From NCBI RefSeq assembly GCF_036621415.1, contig NZ_CP030941.1, forward strand, positions 1,178,001-1,242,000: a stretch of DNA of 64,000 nt, given 5' to 3'. Made by a program: the position numbers and the translations under genes. How positions within the stretch are numbered: the first letter of the stretch is position 1; each line of letters starts with the position of its first letter. Of this stretch, positions 1 to 8,770 are shown in pieces. The notes under the pieces were generated by a model that was not told the DNA's origin, ran no database searches, and saw nothing but the letters and a program-made list of their open reading frames with translations. The DNA is from Nitratireductor thuwali (GTDB lineage: Bacteria; Pseudomonadota; Alphaproteobacteria; Rhizobiales; Rhizobiaceae).

Positions 1-211
1 GCGCCAGCACGATCCGCCCCTCGGGGGTCGCGGCCGGGGCGCCGTTCTGCCGGTCGATCAGGCGCCTGCCGAAGATCGCCTCGAACCGCGCCAGGGCCTG
101 CGAAGCGGCCGCCTGCGTCAGGCCGATCTCCTCGGCGGCGCGGCTGACCGATCCGCGCTGCAGGCAGGCGCAGAACAGGCGCACATGGCGCAGGTTCGGA
201 TAGTCTTTCAC
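1..211 (-). CDS. LysR-family transcriptional regulator, N-terminal part (cut by window edge)
   Basis: The reverse strand reads about 70 codons of a LysR winged helix-turn-helix: NLRHVRLFCACLQRGSVSRA, then an EEIGLTQAAASQALARFE recognition helix, then a short wing ending in the typical TPEG turn. The GTG at 209-211 is chosen because a GGGAGG ribosome site lies about 8 nt upstream and no in-frame ATG precedes the domain. The effector domain lies outside the window. The gene follows the aromatic operon on the same strand, 152 bp beyond its last gene, so it may regulate that operon or belong to the next unit. The family is certain; the ligand is unknown. Confidence 0.85.
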   Translation of the reverse strand, partial: MKDYPNLRHVRLFCACLQRGSVSRAAEEIGLTQAAASQALARFEAIFGRRLIDRQNGAPAATPEGRIVLA

Positions 212-363
212 CAGACAGCCCTCCCGCAAGGCGCCGGGCACCTGCCCGGTCGAGCGCAGAGCGCATCTCGCAACCAGATTGATTTTCTACGCTCCGTCTT
301 TCTGCCTTTACCGCATTTGCGCTGGCGGCGGTGATTTTCCTCCCGCCGCAGATCGCCCGGAAA

Positions 364-1737
364 TCACGCCCGATTGCGATATTCCCTGCGGCTCGCCTCG
401 TGGATCGGCCAAGGGTGGACTTCGGCGCCGATCTCCATCTGCCGGTGCGGCTCGACGGCGGGCTTGTCGGTGCCGCCGTCGGCCTCGCCCCACAGCACGG
501 TGAGCCTCGTGCCGGGCTGCGACAGCGCGCCCTCCACCATTGCCAGCGATATCCATGCGCGCTCATTGGCCGTGTAGACGGGATAGGTGGAAAAGCCGAC
601 GAGCCGGCCGCCGGCCAGCACCTGGTCGTAAGGGTGGGCGGCATAGTGGGCGGCGGGCATTTCCATGAGCTTGGGCGGCGTGCCCTCTTCCATCATGCCC
701 GCGAATACTTTCAGCACGTCCGCCTTGTCCCAGACCAGCGTGACCTTGGTGCGGTGCGGCCTGTCGGCCATCTCCTCCAGTGCGGCGCGGCCGATGAAAT
801 CGTGGTCGAACTTGACGAGCCTGCCATAGTCCAGGTCCCAGGGCGTAAGATAATAATCCTCGACATTATCGGACTGGAAGCTGCCGCCGATGGAGGCAGT
901 GGCTTCGAAGCCGTTGCCGGCAAGCCACTGGCGGTAGGGTCTCATCGCCCCGCCCGTATAGATCGCCGGCAGCGGCGAGGGGATCCAGCCGGACTCCATC
1001 GCCACCGTCGAATAGGCGCGGAAGCCTGCCTGCTTGAGGCCGAGCGGCTCGCCCGCCGCCAGCAGCGCCGCCTTGACCTTCCGCCCATCCTCGAACGGCC
1101 CGAACAGCTCCAGCCCCTTGGCGCCGCTCATGCCGTGCGCCAGTGTCCGCGCCTTGCAACCGGCGATCGTGATCTCGCCCATATTGAAGAATTTCGTGAC
1201 GAGTGGCCCGCCCTCGTTGACCGCCTCCAGAATGCGCATGGCGTTGGGGCCCTGCACCTCGTAGCGATACATGCGGCGCGGCTTGTCGGGATTGTCGGCG
1301 GTACGCTCGTCGCGCTCGACCGTGACGTCGTAGCCGCCGGTCTCTGCGTGATACTGAACCCAGTTGGGCACCGGCGGGCGGCCCACGAGATTCACCGCAT
1401 CGTCCTCAAGGCCGAAGCAGATCACATCGCCGATGACATAGCCGTCGTGGTTGCAGGCGACGAACTGCTTGGCTTTGCCTCTGCCGAAACCTGAAAAGCT
1501 GTTGACGCCAAGATGCGACAGGAGACGGATCGTGTCGGGGCCGCGCACGTAAAGGTCGGTCATATGGAAGGACTGATCGAACAGGACCGCGCTCTCGCGC
1601 CAGGCGCGCTGCTCCTCCATCCAATTGGTGAATTCTGCCGGGATCGGATAGACGTAGCGCCCCGTCGGCGCGTTCTGCATCATCACGGCCGGATTGCCCA
1701 CGGCCTGCAGTTTGTCCTCGAGCGATCTGTAGCTCAT
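364..1737 (-). CDS. Tetrahydrofolate-dependent aromatic O-demethylase, GcvT/LigM-DesA family
   Basis: This 457-residue protein has the aminomethyltransferase (GcvT) fold used by LigM (vanillate/3-O-methylgallate) and DesA (syringate) O-demethylases, which move an aryl methyl group onto tetrahydrofolate. Visible landmarks are RYVYP near residue 30, LFDQSFHM with His58 in the place of the LigM active-site histidine, RAYSTVAMESGWIPSPLPAI in the middle, and a C-terminal beta-barrel ending in VLWGEADGG. A second relative lies at 10155-11567, so the two may split substrates as DesA and LigM do. The ATG overlaps the upstream stop by 4 bp, making this the last gene of the operon. The family is clear; syringate, vanillate or 3-O-methylgallate as substrate is inferred from context. 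Confidence 0.85.
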   Translation of the reverse strand: MSYRSLEDKLQAVGNPAVMMQNAPTGRYVYPIPAEFTNWMEEQRAWRESAVLFDQSFHMTDLYVRGPDTIRLLSHLGVNSFSGFGRGKAKQFVACNHDGYVIGDVICFGLEDDAVNLVGRPPVPNWVQYHAETGGYDVTVERDERTADNPDKPRRMYRYEVQGPNAMRILEAVNEGGPLVTKFFNMGEITIAGCKARTLAHGMSGAKGLELFGPFEDGRKVKAALLAAGEPLGLKQAGFRAYSTVAMESGWIPSPLPAIYTGGAMRPYRQWLAGNGFEATASIGGSFQSDNVEDYYLTPWDLDYGRLVKFDHDFIGRAALEEMADRPHRTKVTLVWDKADVLKVFAGMMEEGTPPKLMEMPAAHYAAHPYDQVLAGGRLVGFSTYPVYTANERAWISLAMVEGALSQPGTRLTVLWGEADGGTDKPAVEPHRQMEIGAEVHPWPIHEASRREYRNRA

Positions 1738-2645
1738 GATGCCTTGCCTCCCTTGACGTTGCGCGCCGCGAACACGGCGCCGATGCCTTCTGCAAGATTG
1801 TCGGCGGCCGGCGGCGGCGCGGGCGCGGCGCCCATCTGGTCCTGGACGCCGGCAATGGCCTCGGCCATGTCTCCGGACAGGCCGAGCTCTCTCATGGCGG
1901 CCGCGCTCTCGCGCATTTCGGCGGCCCGGCGGCGGCCGTGGCGCAGCGTGCGCTCGAACTCATAGGCGGCGAAATCGGGCCAGCCGAGGCCGGGAAAGCT
2001 GCGGCCGAGCGACTGCAGGATTTGGTCGAGACAGCCCGCCGCCTGCGCCGCCAGCAGCGTCTCCACGGTGATCGCCTCCAGCCCTTTGACGAACAGCGAG
2101 CGGACGAGCTTTATCCCCGTCGCCTGCCCCACATGCGGCCCCGCGACGTCGAAATCGAAGCCGAGCCGGGCAAGCTCCGGGCCGGCCTGATGCGCAGCCT
2201 CCCCGGCGATCAGGACCGGCGTGCGGTGCCCGTGCGGATGCACGGGCGCCATCACGGCCATGTCGAGATAGGCCGCACTGCGGGCGCCGGCCATGGCCGC
2301 GCTCTCGCGCTTGCGGGCGGGCGAGACGGAGTTGATGTCGATGACGAGCTGCCCCTGCCGCAGATACGGTGCAACTTCCCGCAGCGCGGCGACGCTCTGG
2401 TCGGCCGTCACGGCGCTGAACAACCAGTCGGCCTCCGCAAGTCCGGCGGGATCGCAGGCGGCAACACCCTCGGCCGCCATCGCCGCGCGCATCTGCGGCG
2501 CAGCGGCCTCCTCGCGCAGCAGGATGTCGTAGGCCAGGAAGCGGAGCGCGGGATCGCGGGCGGCGAGGCTGGCGCGGAAGGCCCGCGCTGCCTCGCCGAA
2601 GCCGAGAAAGCCTATCCGCTTCATTTGCCGTCCGTCCGTCGTCAT
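1734..2645 (-). CDS. NAD(P)-binding 6-phosphogluconate dehydrogenase-like protein (DUF1932-type C-terminus)
   Basis: The protein has 303 residues. The N-terminus is a Rossmann fold ([15 protein letters not shown], with GFGEA in place of GxGxxG), followed by beta-hydroxyacid dehydrogenase features such as [12 protein letters not shown] and a [16 protein letters not shown] helix holding the usual catalytic lysine region. The C-terminal helical part resembles the DUF1932 domain of phosphogluconate dehydrogenase-like proteins. It overlaps purU by 4 bp and the O-demethylase by 4 bp, so it is translationally embedded in the aromatic operon. No step of the known gallate or vanillate pathways needs this family, so the substrate is unknown; a hydroxyacid or semialdehyde side product is possible. 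The ATG at the overlap is preferred over an internal ATG at 2624. Confidence 0.75.
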   Translation of the reverse strand: MTTDGRQMKRIGFLGFGEAARAFRASLAARDPALRFLAYDILLREEAAAPQMRAAMAAEGVAACDPAGLAEADWLFSAVTADQSVAALREVAPYLRQGQLVIDINSVSPARKRESAAMAGARSAAYLDMAVMAPVHPHGHRTPVLIAGEAAHQAGPELARLGFDFDVAGPHVGQATGIKLVRSLFVKGLEAITVETLLAAQAAGCLDQILQSLGRSFPGLGWPDFAAYEFERTLRHGRRRAAEMRESAAAMRELGLSGDMAEAIAGVQDQMGAAPAPPPAADNLAEGIGAVFAARNVKGGKAS

Positions 2646-3490
2646 TTCGGGAACACCACAGTCTTGGAGCCGTTCAGAAGCACCCGGTCCTCGATATGCC
2701 AGGCGATCGCCTGCGCCAGCACGCGGCGCTCGATGTCGCGGCCCTTGCGCACCAGATCGTCTGGCGTATCGGCATGGCTGACATGCTCGACGTCCTGGCT
2801 GATGATCGGACCCTCGTCGAGATCCCCGGTGATGTAGTGCGCTGTCGCGCCGATCATCTTGACGCCGCGCTCATGCGCCTGGTGATAAGGCTTGGCGCCC
2901 TTGAAGCCGGGCAGGAAGGAATGATGGATGTTGATGCAGCGCCCCGACAGATACTCGGCGAATTCGTCCGACAGGATCTGCATGTAGCGCGCCAGCACCA
3001 CCAGTTCGGCCCCGGTCTCCTCGATCACCGCCTTGATGCGCGCTTCCTGCTCGCGCCGGTTTTCCCTTGTGACCGGGAAATGATGGTAGGGGATGCCGTT
3101 ATGCAGCGTCAGGTTCAGCACCTCGCTCGGATGGTTGGAGACGATGCCGGCAACCTCCATGTTCAACTCGCCGATGCGCGTGCGGTAGAGCAGGTCTCCC
3201 ATGCAATGGTCGAATTTCGACACGAGGATGAGCACGCGCCGGGGAGCGCCGGCCGGACGCAGCGTCCAGTCGAAGCCGAACAGCGCCACATCCTCGGCAA
3301 ATCCCTCCTCCAAGGCCTCGACCGGCGCCTCGAGCTCGAAGGCGACGCGCATGAAGAACCTGCCGGTCATCGCGTCGTCGAACTGATGTGCCTCGGTGAT
3401 GTTGCCGCCGAGCGCCGCCAGGCGGCCGGCGACGGCGGCGACGATGCCGGGCCGGTTGTCGCAGCTCAGGGTGAGGATCCAGTCGCTCAT
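2642..3490 (-). CDS. purU: Formyltetrahydrofolate deformylase
   Basis: PurU hydrolyses 10-formyl-tetrahydrofolate to formate and free tetrahydrofolate. The 282-residue product has an N-terminal ACT domain ([20 protein letters not shown]) and a C-terminal formyltransferase-fold domain with [20 protein letters not shown] and the [17 protein letters not shown] catalytic segment (His and Asp). The ATG at 3490 is chosen because it sits one base past the galD stop; a longer frame would run into galD. In this operon it probably serves C1 catabolism rather than purine synthesis: methyl groups taken by the two O-demethylases can be released as formate, which frees tetrahydrofolate for another round. 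MetF is encoded nearby. FolD and formate dehydrogenase are not in the window. Confidence 0.93.
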   Translation of the reverse strand: MSDWILTLSCDNRPGIVAAVAGRLAALGGNITEAHQFDDAMTGRFFMRVAFELEAPVEALEEGFAEDVALFGFDWTLRPAGAPRRVLILVSKFDHCMGDLLYRTRIGELNMEVAGIVSNHPSEVLNLTLHNGIPYHHFPVTRENRREQEARIKAVIEETGAELVVLARYMQILSDEFAEYLSGRCINIHHSFLPGFKGAKPYHQAHERGVKMIGATAHYITGDLDEGPIISQDVEHVSHADTPDDLVRKGRDIERRVLAQAIAWHIEDRVLLNGSKTVVFPK

Positions 3491-3491
3491 G

Positions 3492-4562
3492 TCAGCCCTG
3501 GCCAAAGATGACGCCGTCGAACAGCTTGCGCGCCGTGCGCAGGATCGCCGCGCGCGCGACCGCGCCGTCCTGCATGGTGGCGATCACGCTCATCTCGCCG
3601 CTCGGATGCTCGATCGACAGGTGCTTTTCGTCGCCGTCCGGAACCGCCGCCTGTTCTGCCGCCGGCCCTTCCGGCAGCAGGCAGGCGGTGGCGACGCTGA
3701 CGGCGCCGAGCACGCCGATCGAGGAATGGCAGCGATGCGGAATGAAGCTGCGCGTCGAGATGGCGCCGCCGGCGCGCGGGGCGGAGACCATGGTCATCTT
3801 CGGCACGGATTTCTCCGCCACGTCGCCGAGATTCATCATCGGCCCGGCAGCCAGCCGGATCGCTTCCAGCCGCGCGCGCAGCGCTTCGTCCGCCTCCAGC
3901 TCGGCCGGCGTCTCGTCGCCGGCGATACCCATGTCCTCCGCCTTCAGCACAACGGCCGGCATGCCGTTGTCGATCAGCGTGCAGGCGGTGCCTTCCACCG
4001 TGTCGACGGCATTTCCGGTCGGCAGCAGCGCTCCGCAGGACGAGCCCGCCGTGTCCTCGAAGGCGATCGGGATGGCAGCCGCCGTGCCCGGCACGCCGTC
4101 GATGCGCGCACCGCCCTCATAGGTCACGCGCCCTCCCGGCGTCGCCACCGTGGCCACGGCGAGTTGGCCGGTGTTCTCCATGAAGATGCGCACCTCGGTC
4201 TGCCCGTCGCGCGCCGGCACCAGGCCGCGCTCGATGGCGAATGGTGCGACGCCGGCCAGGATATTGCCGCAGTTCTGGCTGTCGGTGACGATGGGACGGT
4301 CGACAAAGACCTGCAGGAACAGATAGTCGACATCGGCCTCCGCCCGCGCCGAGCGCCTCACCACCGCGACCTTGGAGGTCAGCGGATCGCCGCCGCCCAT
4401 GCCGTCGATCTGGCGCGGATCGGGCGAACCCATGGCCCGCAGGAGGAAAGCATCGCGGTCCTCCGGCAGGTCGTCCGCCAGGAAGTAGCCGCCCTTGGAG
4501 GTGCCGCCGCGCATCCACACGCAGCGCACGCCGTCGGCCGGCGACAAGCGATGCTCAGACAT
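3492..4562 (-). CDS. galD: 4-oxalomesaconate tautomerase, PrpF family
   Basis: PrpF/GalD proteins are diaminopimelate-epimerase-fold isomerases. GalD converts the keto and enol forms of 4-oxalomesaconate made by ring cleavage of gallate. The 356-residue protein starts with [15 protein letters not shown], typical of PrpF proteins, and has [18 protein letters not shown] with the conserved Cys in the first half and [18 protein letters not shown] with the second Cys region. The length matches the family. It sits between galC (8 bp overlap) and purU. The immediate galB and galC neighbours make the GalD assignment much more likely than an aconitate or methylaconitate isomerase, although sequence alone cannot separate these. 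Confidence 0.87.
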   Translation of the reverse strand: MSEHRLSPADGVRCVWMRGGTSKGGYFLADDLPEDRDAFLLRAMGSPDPRQIDGMGGGDPLTSKVAVVRRSARAEADVDYLFLQVFVDRPIVTDSQNCGNILAGVAPFAIERGLVPARDGQTEVRIFMENTGQLAVATVATPGGRVTYEGGARIDGVPGTAAAIPIAFEDTAGSSCGALLPTGNAVDTVEGTACTLIDNGMPAVVLKAEDMGIAGDETPAELEADEALRARLEAIRLAAGPMMNLGDVAEKSVPKMTMVSAPRAGGAISTRSFIPHRCHSSIGVLGAVSVATACLLPEGPAAEQAAVPDGDEKHLSIEHPSGEMSVIATMQDGAVARAAILRTARKLFDGVIFGQG

Positions 4563-5232
4563 ATTTCAGCCCTTTCTCGGCCAGCCGGGCACGCATGTCG
4601 TAGATGTCGAGGCCCAGTTCGCCGGCGGCCAGCCGCTTGCGCTTGGCCTCCTCATTGGCGATGCGCGCCTCGGCCTTCTCCAGCACCGAAGTCGCCTCCT
4701 CGCGCGCCACCACGCAGACCCCGTCGTCGTCTGCGACGATCACGTCGCCCGGCCGCACATGGGCGCCGGCGCACACGATCGGCACGTTCACCGAGCCCAG
4801 CGTCTCCTTCACCGTCCCCTGCGCATGCACGACCTTGGACCAGACCGGACAGCCCATGCGCGTCAGGTCGGCGATATCGCGGACGCCGGCATCGATGACG
4901 AGGCCAAGGCCCCCGCGCGCTTGCATGGAGGTGGCCAGAAGATCGCCGAAATATCCGTCCTCCGAGGGCGAGGTGGGCGCCAGCACCAGCACGTCGCCGG
5001 CCTTCACCTGCTCGATGGCCACATGGAGCATCCAGTTGTCGCCCGGTGGAGCGGAGATCGTCACCGCCGAACCGCCGACCGCCGCGCCCCGGTAGATCGG
5101 CGTCATATAGGATGCCAGCAGGCCCTTGCGCCCCTGCGCCTCATGCACCGTCGCCACCCCGCAGGCGCCCAGCCGCCGCACGATGTCGGGGTCGGCGCGC
5201 TCGATGTTCTGTACAACGATGCCGGCCATCAC
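4555..5232 (-). CDS. galC: 4-carboxy-4-hydroxy-2-oxoadipate aldolase (HMG/CHA aldolase, RraA fold)
   Basis: This class II aldolase cleaves 4-carboxy-4-hydroxy-2-oxoadipate to pyruvate and oxaloacetate, the last step of the protocatechuate 4,5-cleavage and gallate routes (GalC, LigK and ProA are the same family). The 225-residue protein has the RraA-like fold: [18 protein letters not shown] near the N-terminus, a [11 protein letters not shown] strand, [10 protein letters not shown] with the substrate-binding Arg and metal-binding Asp, and [14 protein letters not shown]. It overlaps galB by 4 bp and galD by 8 bp, so the three enzymes should be made together. RraA-fold proteins can be mis-annotated as methyltransferases or RNase regulators; the neighbours argue against that here. 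Confidence 0.9.
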   Translation of the reverse strand: MMAGIVVQNIERADPDIVRRLGACGVATVHEAQGRKGLLASYMTPIYRGAAVGGSAVTISAPPGDNWMLHVAIEQVKAGDVLVLAPTSPSEDGYFGDLLATSMQARGGLGLVIDAGVRDIADLTRMGCPVWSKVVHAQGTVKETLGSVNVPIVCAGAHVRPGDVIVADDDGVCVVAREEATSVLEKAEARIANEEAKRKRLAAGELGLDIYDMRARLAEKGLKYV

Positions 5233-5957
5233 AGTTCATCCACGGTGCGCGGAAAGACCGACTGGAAGCCCTCGGCATGGGTGGCCGCGCGCCCGCCCGC
5301 CTGGCCGCCGGAGTTTCGGCGGAAATGATTGCCGCGATTGACGGCGACGTTGGTGTAGTAGTCCCACAGGTGCTCCTGGCCCTGCATGCACTCGATCGCG
5401 GCGCGCTTCTTGTCCCACACCGCGGAAATGTCGAGGAAGACGTCGGGCTTCCAGCCCATCTGCTCGGTCTGGTGCGGCTCGAAGAGATAAAGCTGCGGCG
5501 CGCCCAGCACCTTCTCTCCCGGATTGTGGCCCCAGGCCTGGGCGATCATGCGCGTTTCCAGCGCCACCTGCGTCGCATACATGTGATCGGTGTTGTAGGG
5601 GTCGTACTGCGAATGGCTCAGCATGAAGGCAGGCTGGACGGCCCGGATGACGTCGACCAGCCGGTACTTGGCCTCGCGGTCCATCTCCAGCGGGTAGTCG
5701 CCGAGATCGAAGAACCGGATGTCGTGGACGCCGAGCGCGGTGGCGGCGTTCTCCGCCTCCTTGCGCCGCGCCGCCTTGACCTTGTCCAACGTCATGCCTT
5801 CCTGCTTCCACAGCTTGGCGCTTTCGCCGCGCTCGCCATAGGAAAGGCAGACGACCGTCACCTCGTAGCCCTTGTCCTGATGCAGTGCGATCGCGCCGCC
5901 GCAGCGCCAGACGAAATCCGCCGAATGGGCGCTTATCACTAGTGCGGTCTTGGCCAT
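5229..5957 (-). CDS. galB: 4-oxalomesaconate hydratase, PIG-L family
   Basis: GalB is a zinc-dependent hydratase of the PIG-L/LmbE fold that adds water to enol 4-oxalomesaconate, giving 4-carboxy-4-hydroxy-2-oxoadipate. The 242-residue protein begins with [20 protein letters not shown], where the PIG-L AHPDD motif is replaced by AHSAD, as is typical of the GalB group. [13 protein letters not shown] carries the downstream metal-binding His. It lies 21 bp after the dioxygenase gene and overlaps galC by 4 bp, so it acts between the ring-cleavage enzyme and the aldolase. The unrelated LigJ/LigU-type enzymes of sphingomonads are not seen here. An amidohydrolase or deacetylase role is unlikely given the context. 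Confidence 0.88.
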   Translation of the reverse strand: MAKTALVISAHSADFVWRCGGAIALHQDKGYEVTVVCLSYGERGESAKLWKQEGMTLDKVKAARRKEAENAATALGVHDIRFFDLGDYPLEMDREAKYRLVDVIRAVQPAFMLSHSQYDPYNTDHMYATQVALETRMIAQAWGHNPGEKVLGAPQLYLFEPHQTEQMGWKPDVFLDISAVWDKKRAAIECMQGQEHLWDYYTNVAVNRGNHFRRNSGGQAGGRAATHAEGFQSVFPRTVDEL

Positions 5958-5978
5958 ATGCTCTCCTTGTTTCCGCTT

Positions 5979-6935
5979 CTAATCCTCGCCCACGGGCGGC
6001 GTGCCGTGGGTGTGAAAGGTCTCGATCGTCTTCAGCCCCCAGGCCTGGCCCTTCCTGCGCTCGGCCTCCGTCCAGGTGATCGTCTTCCAGTCGGGCCGCA
6101 GGATGAGGCGGGCGCCGGCATTGGCCACCTCCACCCGGTTGCCGGCCGGCTCCCATACGTAGAGAAAGAAGGTTCCCTGGATCGCGTGCTTGTGCGGTCC
6201 GGTCTCGATATGGACGCCGTTCTCCAGAAAGATGTCGGCGGCCCGCAGCACGTCCTCGCGCTGGTCCACCGCATAGGTGATGTGGTGGAAGCGGCCGCGC
6301 GCGCCGGAGTGATCCTGCGTGTAGGCCACGTCGTAGCTCTTGTTGTTGACCGTGAACCAGCAGCCGCCGAGGCGCCCGCTGTCGAGCTGGATCTGCTCGG
6401 TGACGCGGGCGCCCAGCGCCCTCGTCATGAAGTCGCGGATCGCGTCCACGTCCTGCGCCAGGAGGTTGAAATGGTCGAGCCGGCGCGGGCACACGCCGCG
6501 GCCGTGATATTTCTGGGCGATGTTCTTCAGGGCCGGCTTCTGGTCCTCGGGCGGCTCGTAGTCGCGGGTCTCGTAATAGAGTTCGAAAACATGGCCGTCC
6601 GGATCGGTGAAGCGATAGGCGCGGCCGTGCCCGAGATCGCCGTCCACCCAACCGATGCCGCAACCCATCGCCTCGATCGCCTTCACCCGCCGCTCCAGTG
6701 CCTCGGGCGAGGAGGCGCGGTAGCCTACATGGCCGAGCCCGGTGGTCTCGTGCCGCGTCAGCTTCAGCGTGTGATACTCGTAATCGTCGAAGGCGCGCAG
6801 ATAGACGCTGTCGCCCTCGCGCCCGCTCTCGGTCAGCCCATAGACACGGGTGAAGAAGTCGAGACTTTCCTCGAACCGGTCGGAGTAGATCTCCAGATGC
6901 CCCAGATGGGCCACGTCGTAGCAGGGTTCACTCAT
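5979..6935 (-). CDS. XylE-like type I extradiol ring-cleavage dioxygenase (VOC superfamily)
   Basis: The 318-residue protein has two vicinal-oxygen-chelate domains. The C-terminal domain holds the expected iron ligands His155 (RRLDHFNLL), His218 (GRFHHITYAVD) and Glu269 (EPAGNRVEV); Tyr259 lies ten residues before the Glu, as in catechol 2,3-dioxygenases. The tail (WKTITWTEAE) also recalls XylE. The second-sphere catalytic His of this family, normally in a KAHDVAF-type segment, is Tyr201 here (NKSYDVAY). The gene is 17 bp after dctM and 21 bp before galB. Since GalB, GalC and GalD act on the product of gallate 4,5-cleavage, the inferred role is opening gallate, 3-O-methylgallate or protocatechuate. 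Known enzymes for those reactions are of the unrelated LigB type. ATG 6935 excludes a spurious in-frame upstream extension. Confidence 0.82.
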   Translation of the reverse strand: MSEPCYDVAHLGHLEIYSDRFEESLDFFTRVYGLTESGREGDSVYLRAFDDYEYHTLKLTRHETTGLGHVGYRASSPEALERRVKAIEAMGCGIGWVDGDLGHGRAYRFTDPDGHVFELYYETRDYEPPEDQKPALKNIAQKYHGRGVCPRRLDHFNLLAQDVDAIRDFMTRALGARVTEQIQLDSGRLGGCWFTVNNKSYDVAYTQDHSGARGRFHHITYAVDQREDVLRAADIFLENGVHIETGPHKHAIQGTFFLYVWEPAGNRVEVANAGARLILRPDWKTITWTEAERRKGQAWGLKTIETFHTHGTPPVGED

Positions 6936-6952
6936 CTCGCTCGCGGATCTCC

Positions 6953-8257
6953 TCAGTTGATCATGGTGTTCGGCAGCAGAAGAACGATCTGCGGAAAGGC
7001 GACGAGCAGCGCCAGCGCCGCCAGCATTGCCAGCCAGAAGGGAAAGACGCCGGCGAAGATCCTGCCGAGCGGCACATCGCGCGCCACCGATTTCACGATG
7101 AAGACATTCACCCCGACAGGCGGCGAGATCAGCCCCATCTCGAGGGTCAGCACGACCAGCACTCCGAACCAGATCGGGTCGAAGCCGAGCTGCATGATCA
7201 CCGGGAAGAAGATCGGCATGGTCAGCACCAGCATGGCAAAGCCTTCCAGGAAGCAGCCAAGCACAAGATAGCAGGCAAGGATCACCACCAGTACGCCCAT
7301 GGGCGGCATCTGCAGGGCGGCCAGGAACTCGCCCAGCGCCTGCGGGATCTGGCTGAGCGCCAGGAAGGGGTTGATCATGTGCGCGGAAATCAGGATCAGC
7401 ATGACCGTGGCCGTGGTCACCACCGAATCCCGCGTCGCGCTCCACAGCGCGCGCAGCGAAAGCTTTCCCAGCGCCGCGCCCACCAGTATCACCAGCCCCG
7501 CCCCCACCGCCGCCGCCTCGACGGGCGAGAAGATGCCGCCATAGATGCCGCCGATGGTCAGGAGGATGATGCCGAGAATGGGCGCAGCGCCGCCTATCGC
7601 CTGCGCCTTCTGCGACAGGCTGGTGCGCGGGCCGGCCGGACCGAGCTTCGGGTTCACCAGGCACAGAAGGCTGATCGTCAGCACGAACAGCGTCAAGAGC
7701 AGCAGGCCGGGCAGGACCCCGGCCAGGAACAGCCGCCCGATGGATTGCTGGGTCAGGATGGCATAGATGACGAAGCCCGTGGAGGGCGGGATGAGAATGC
7801 CGAGCGTGCCGCCGGCCGCCACCACGCCGGTCGAAAGGCGCGAATCGTAGTTGAAGCGGTCCATCTCCGCGAGCGACACCTTGCCCATGGTCAGCGCGGA
7901 GGCGACGGACGAGCCCGACAGCGCGGCGAAACCGCCGCAGCCGATGACGGTGGCCGAGGCGAGCCCGCCGCGGATGGAGCCGATCACCGCATAGGCGGCG
8001 TCGTAGAGCCGCCGGCTCAGCCCCGCCTCGGTGGCGACGTTGCCCATCAGGATGAAGAGCGGCACCACGACCAGCTCGGCCGAGGAGGAGAGCGTGAAGG
8101 TCTCGGAGGCCATGAGGCTCATGGCCGCCATCGGACCGTTCAGGACGGCGATACCGACGAAGCCCACCGCGAACATGGCCAGCGCCACCGGCACGCGCAG
8201 CACGAGCAGCATGAGCAGGATCGCCATGCCCAGGGTGCCGATGGTCATGGAGCTCAT
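6953..8257 (-). CDS. dctM: TRAP transporter large permease subunit
   Basis: This 434-residue inner-membrane protein is the DctM subunit of a tripartite ATP-independent periplasmic transporter, a sodium-driven uptake system. It is almost entirely hydrophobic, with about a dozen membrane segments. It carries the DctM signatures FAALSGSSVASALTMGKV and GGTLGILIPPSTGFVIYA and the matching second-half segment MGLISPPVGVNVFI. The ATG at 8257 overlaps the dctQ stop by 4 bp. The dioxygenase follows after 17 bp. With dctP and dctQ it should import an organic anion; the downstream enzymes suggest a methoxylated aromatic carboxylate. The substrate is inferred only. Confidence 0.93.
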   Translation of the reverse strand: MSSMTIGTLGMAILLMLLVLRVPVALAMFAVGFVGIAVLNGPMAAMSLMASETFTLSSSAELVVVPLFILMGNVATEAGLSRRLYDAAYAVIGSIRGGLASATVIGCGGFAALSGSSVASALTMGKVSLAEMDRFNYDSRLSTGVVAAGGTLGILIPPSTGFVIYAILTQQSIGRLFLAGVLPGLLLLTLFVLTISLLCLVNPKLGPAGPRTSLSQKAQAIGGAAPILGIILLTIGGIYGGIFSPVEAAAVGAGLVILVGAALGKLSLRALWSATRDSVVTTATVMLILISAHMINPFLALSQIPQALGEFLAALQMPPMGVLVVILACYLVLGCFLEGFAMLVLTMPIFFPVIMQLGFDPIWFGVLVVLTLEMGLISPPVGVNVFIVKSVARDVPLGRIFAGVFPFWLAMLAALALLVAFPQIVLLLPNTMIN

Positions 8258-8763
8258 ACCAGCCGCCCCCCATGCGGGGCACTGGCGCCGCGCAGCACCA
8301 TCTCCACCGCCCGCAGCAGCATTCCGAAGGCCGTGACGAGGGCGAAGGCGCTGAGCGTCCACTGGAACCAGTATTTGGGCAGCCCGATGATGTTGGTCGA
8401 CAGGTTCAGCATCTGCGACAGCCTTGCGCTCTCGAATACCGTCCAGGCGATGCCGGCGAAGATGACGGCGCCCAGCAGCGCCGCGACGATATCCGTCCAG
8501 CGGTTCAGCCAGTGGGGAAAGGCGGGCTCGAACACGTCGACCGAGATGTGGCCGCCCAGCCTGTCGCAGAGCGCCATGCCGCCGAAGACGACGATGACCA
8601 TCGTCATCTGCGAGATATCCTGCGCGCCCGCCAGGGGCACACCGAAATAGCGGCCGACGACGTCGGCCAGGATCACCACCACCTCGACCAGAAGGCCGAT
8701 GGCGCCGATGATGGCGGACAGGCCGATCAGCCTGTCCGCAAGACGCCTGAGCCCGGTGAGCAT
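8254..8763 (-). CDS. dctQ: TRAP transporter small permease subunit
   Basis: DctQ proteins are four-helix membrane subunits that pair with DctM. The 169-residue product has four hydrophobic segments (IIGAIGLLVEVVVILADVVG; ISQMTMVIVVFGGMALC; IVAALLGAVIFAGIAWTVF; FQWTLSAFALVTAFGMLL) and the typical VVGRYFGVPLAGAQDIS turn after helix 1. ATG 8763 is chosen over the longer frame because it lies 7 bp after the dctP stop and begins directly before the first conserved segment. It overlaps dctM by 4 bp. Confidence 0.9.
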   Translation of the reverse strand: MLTGLRRLADRLIGLSAIIGAIGLLVEVVVILADVVGRYFGVPLAGAQDISQMTMVIVVFGGMALCDRLGGHISVDVFEPAFPHWLNRWTDIVAALLGAVIFAGIAWTVFESARLSQMLNLSTNIIGLPKYWFQWTLSAFALVTAFGMLLRAVEMVLRGASAPHGGRLV

Positions 8764-8770
8764 GGGGCGC

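Noticed and set aside
6936..8282. Upstream in-frame extension that would make the dioxygenase 767 residues
   Set aside because: The extension is antisense-like, out-of-frame reading of dctM. The VOC protein starts at ATG 6935 with the family N-terminus.
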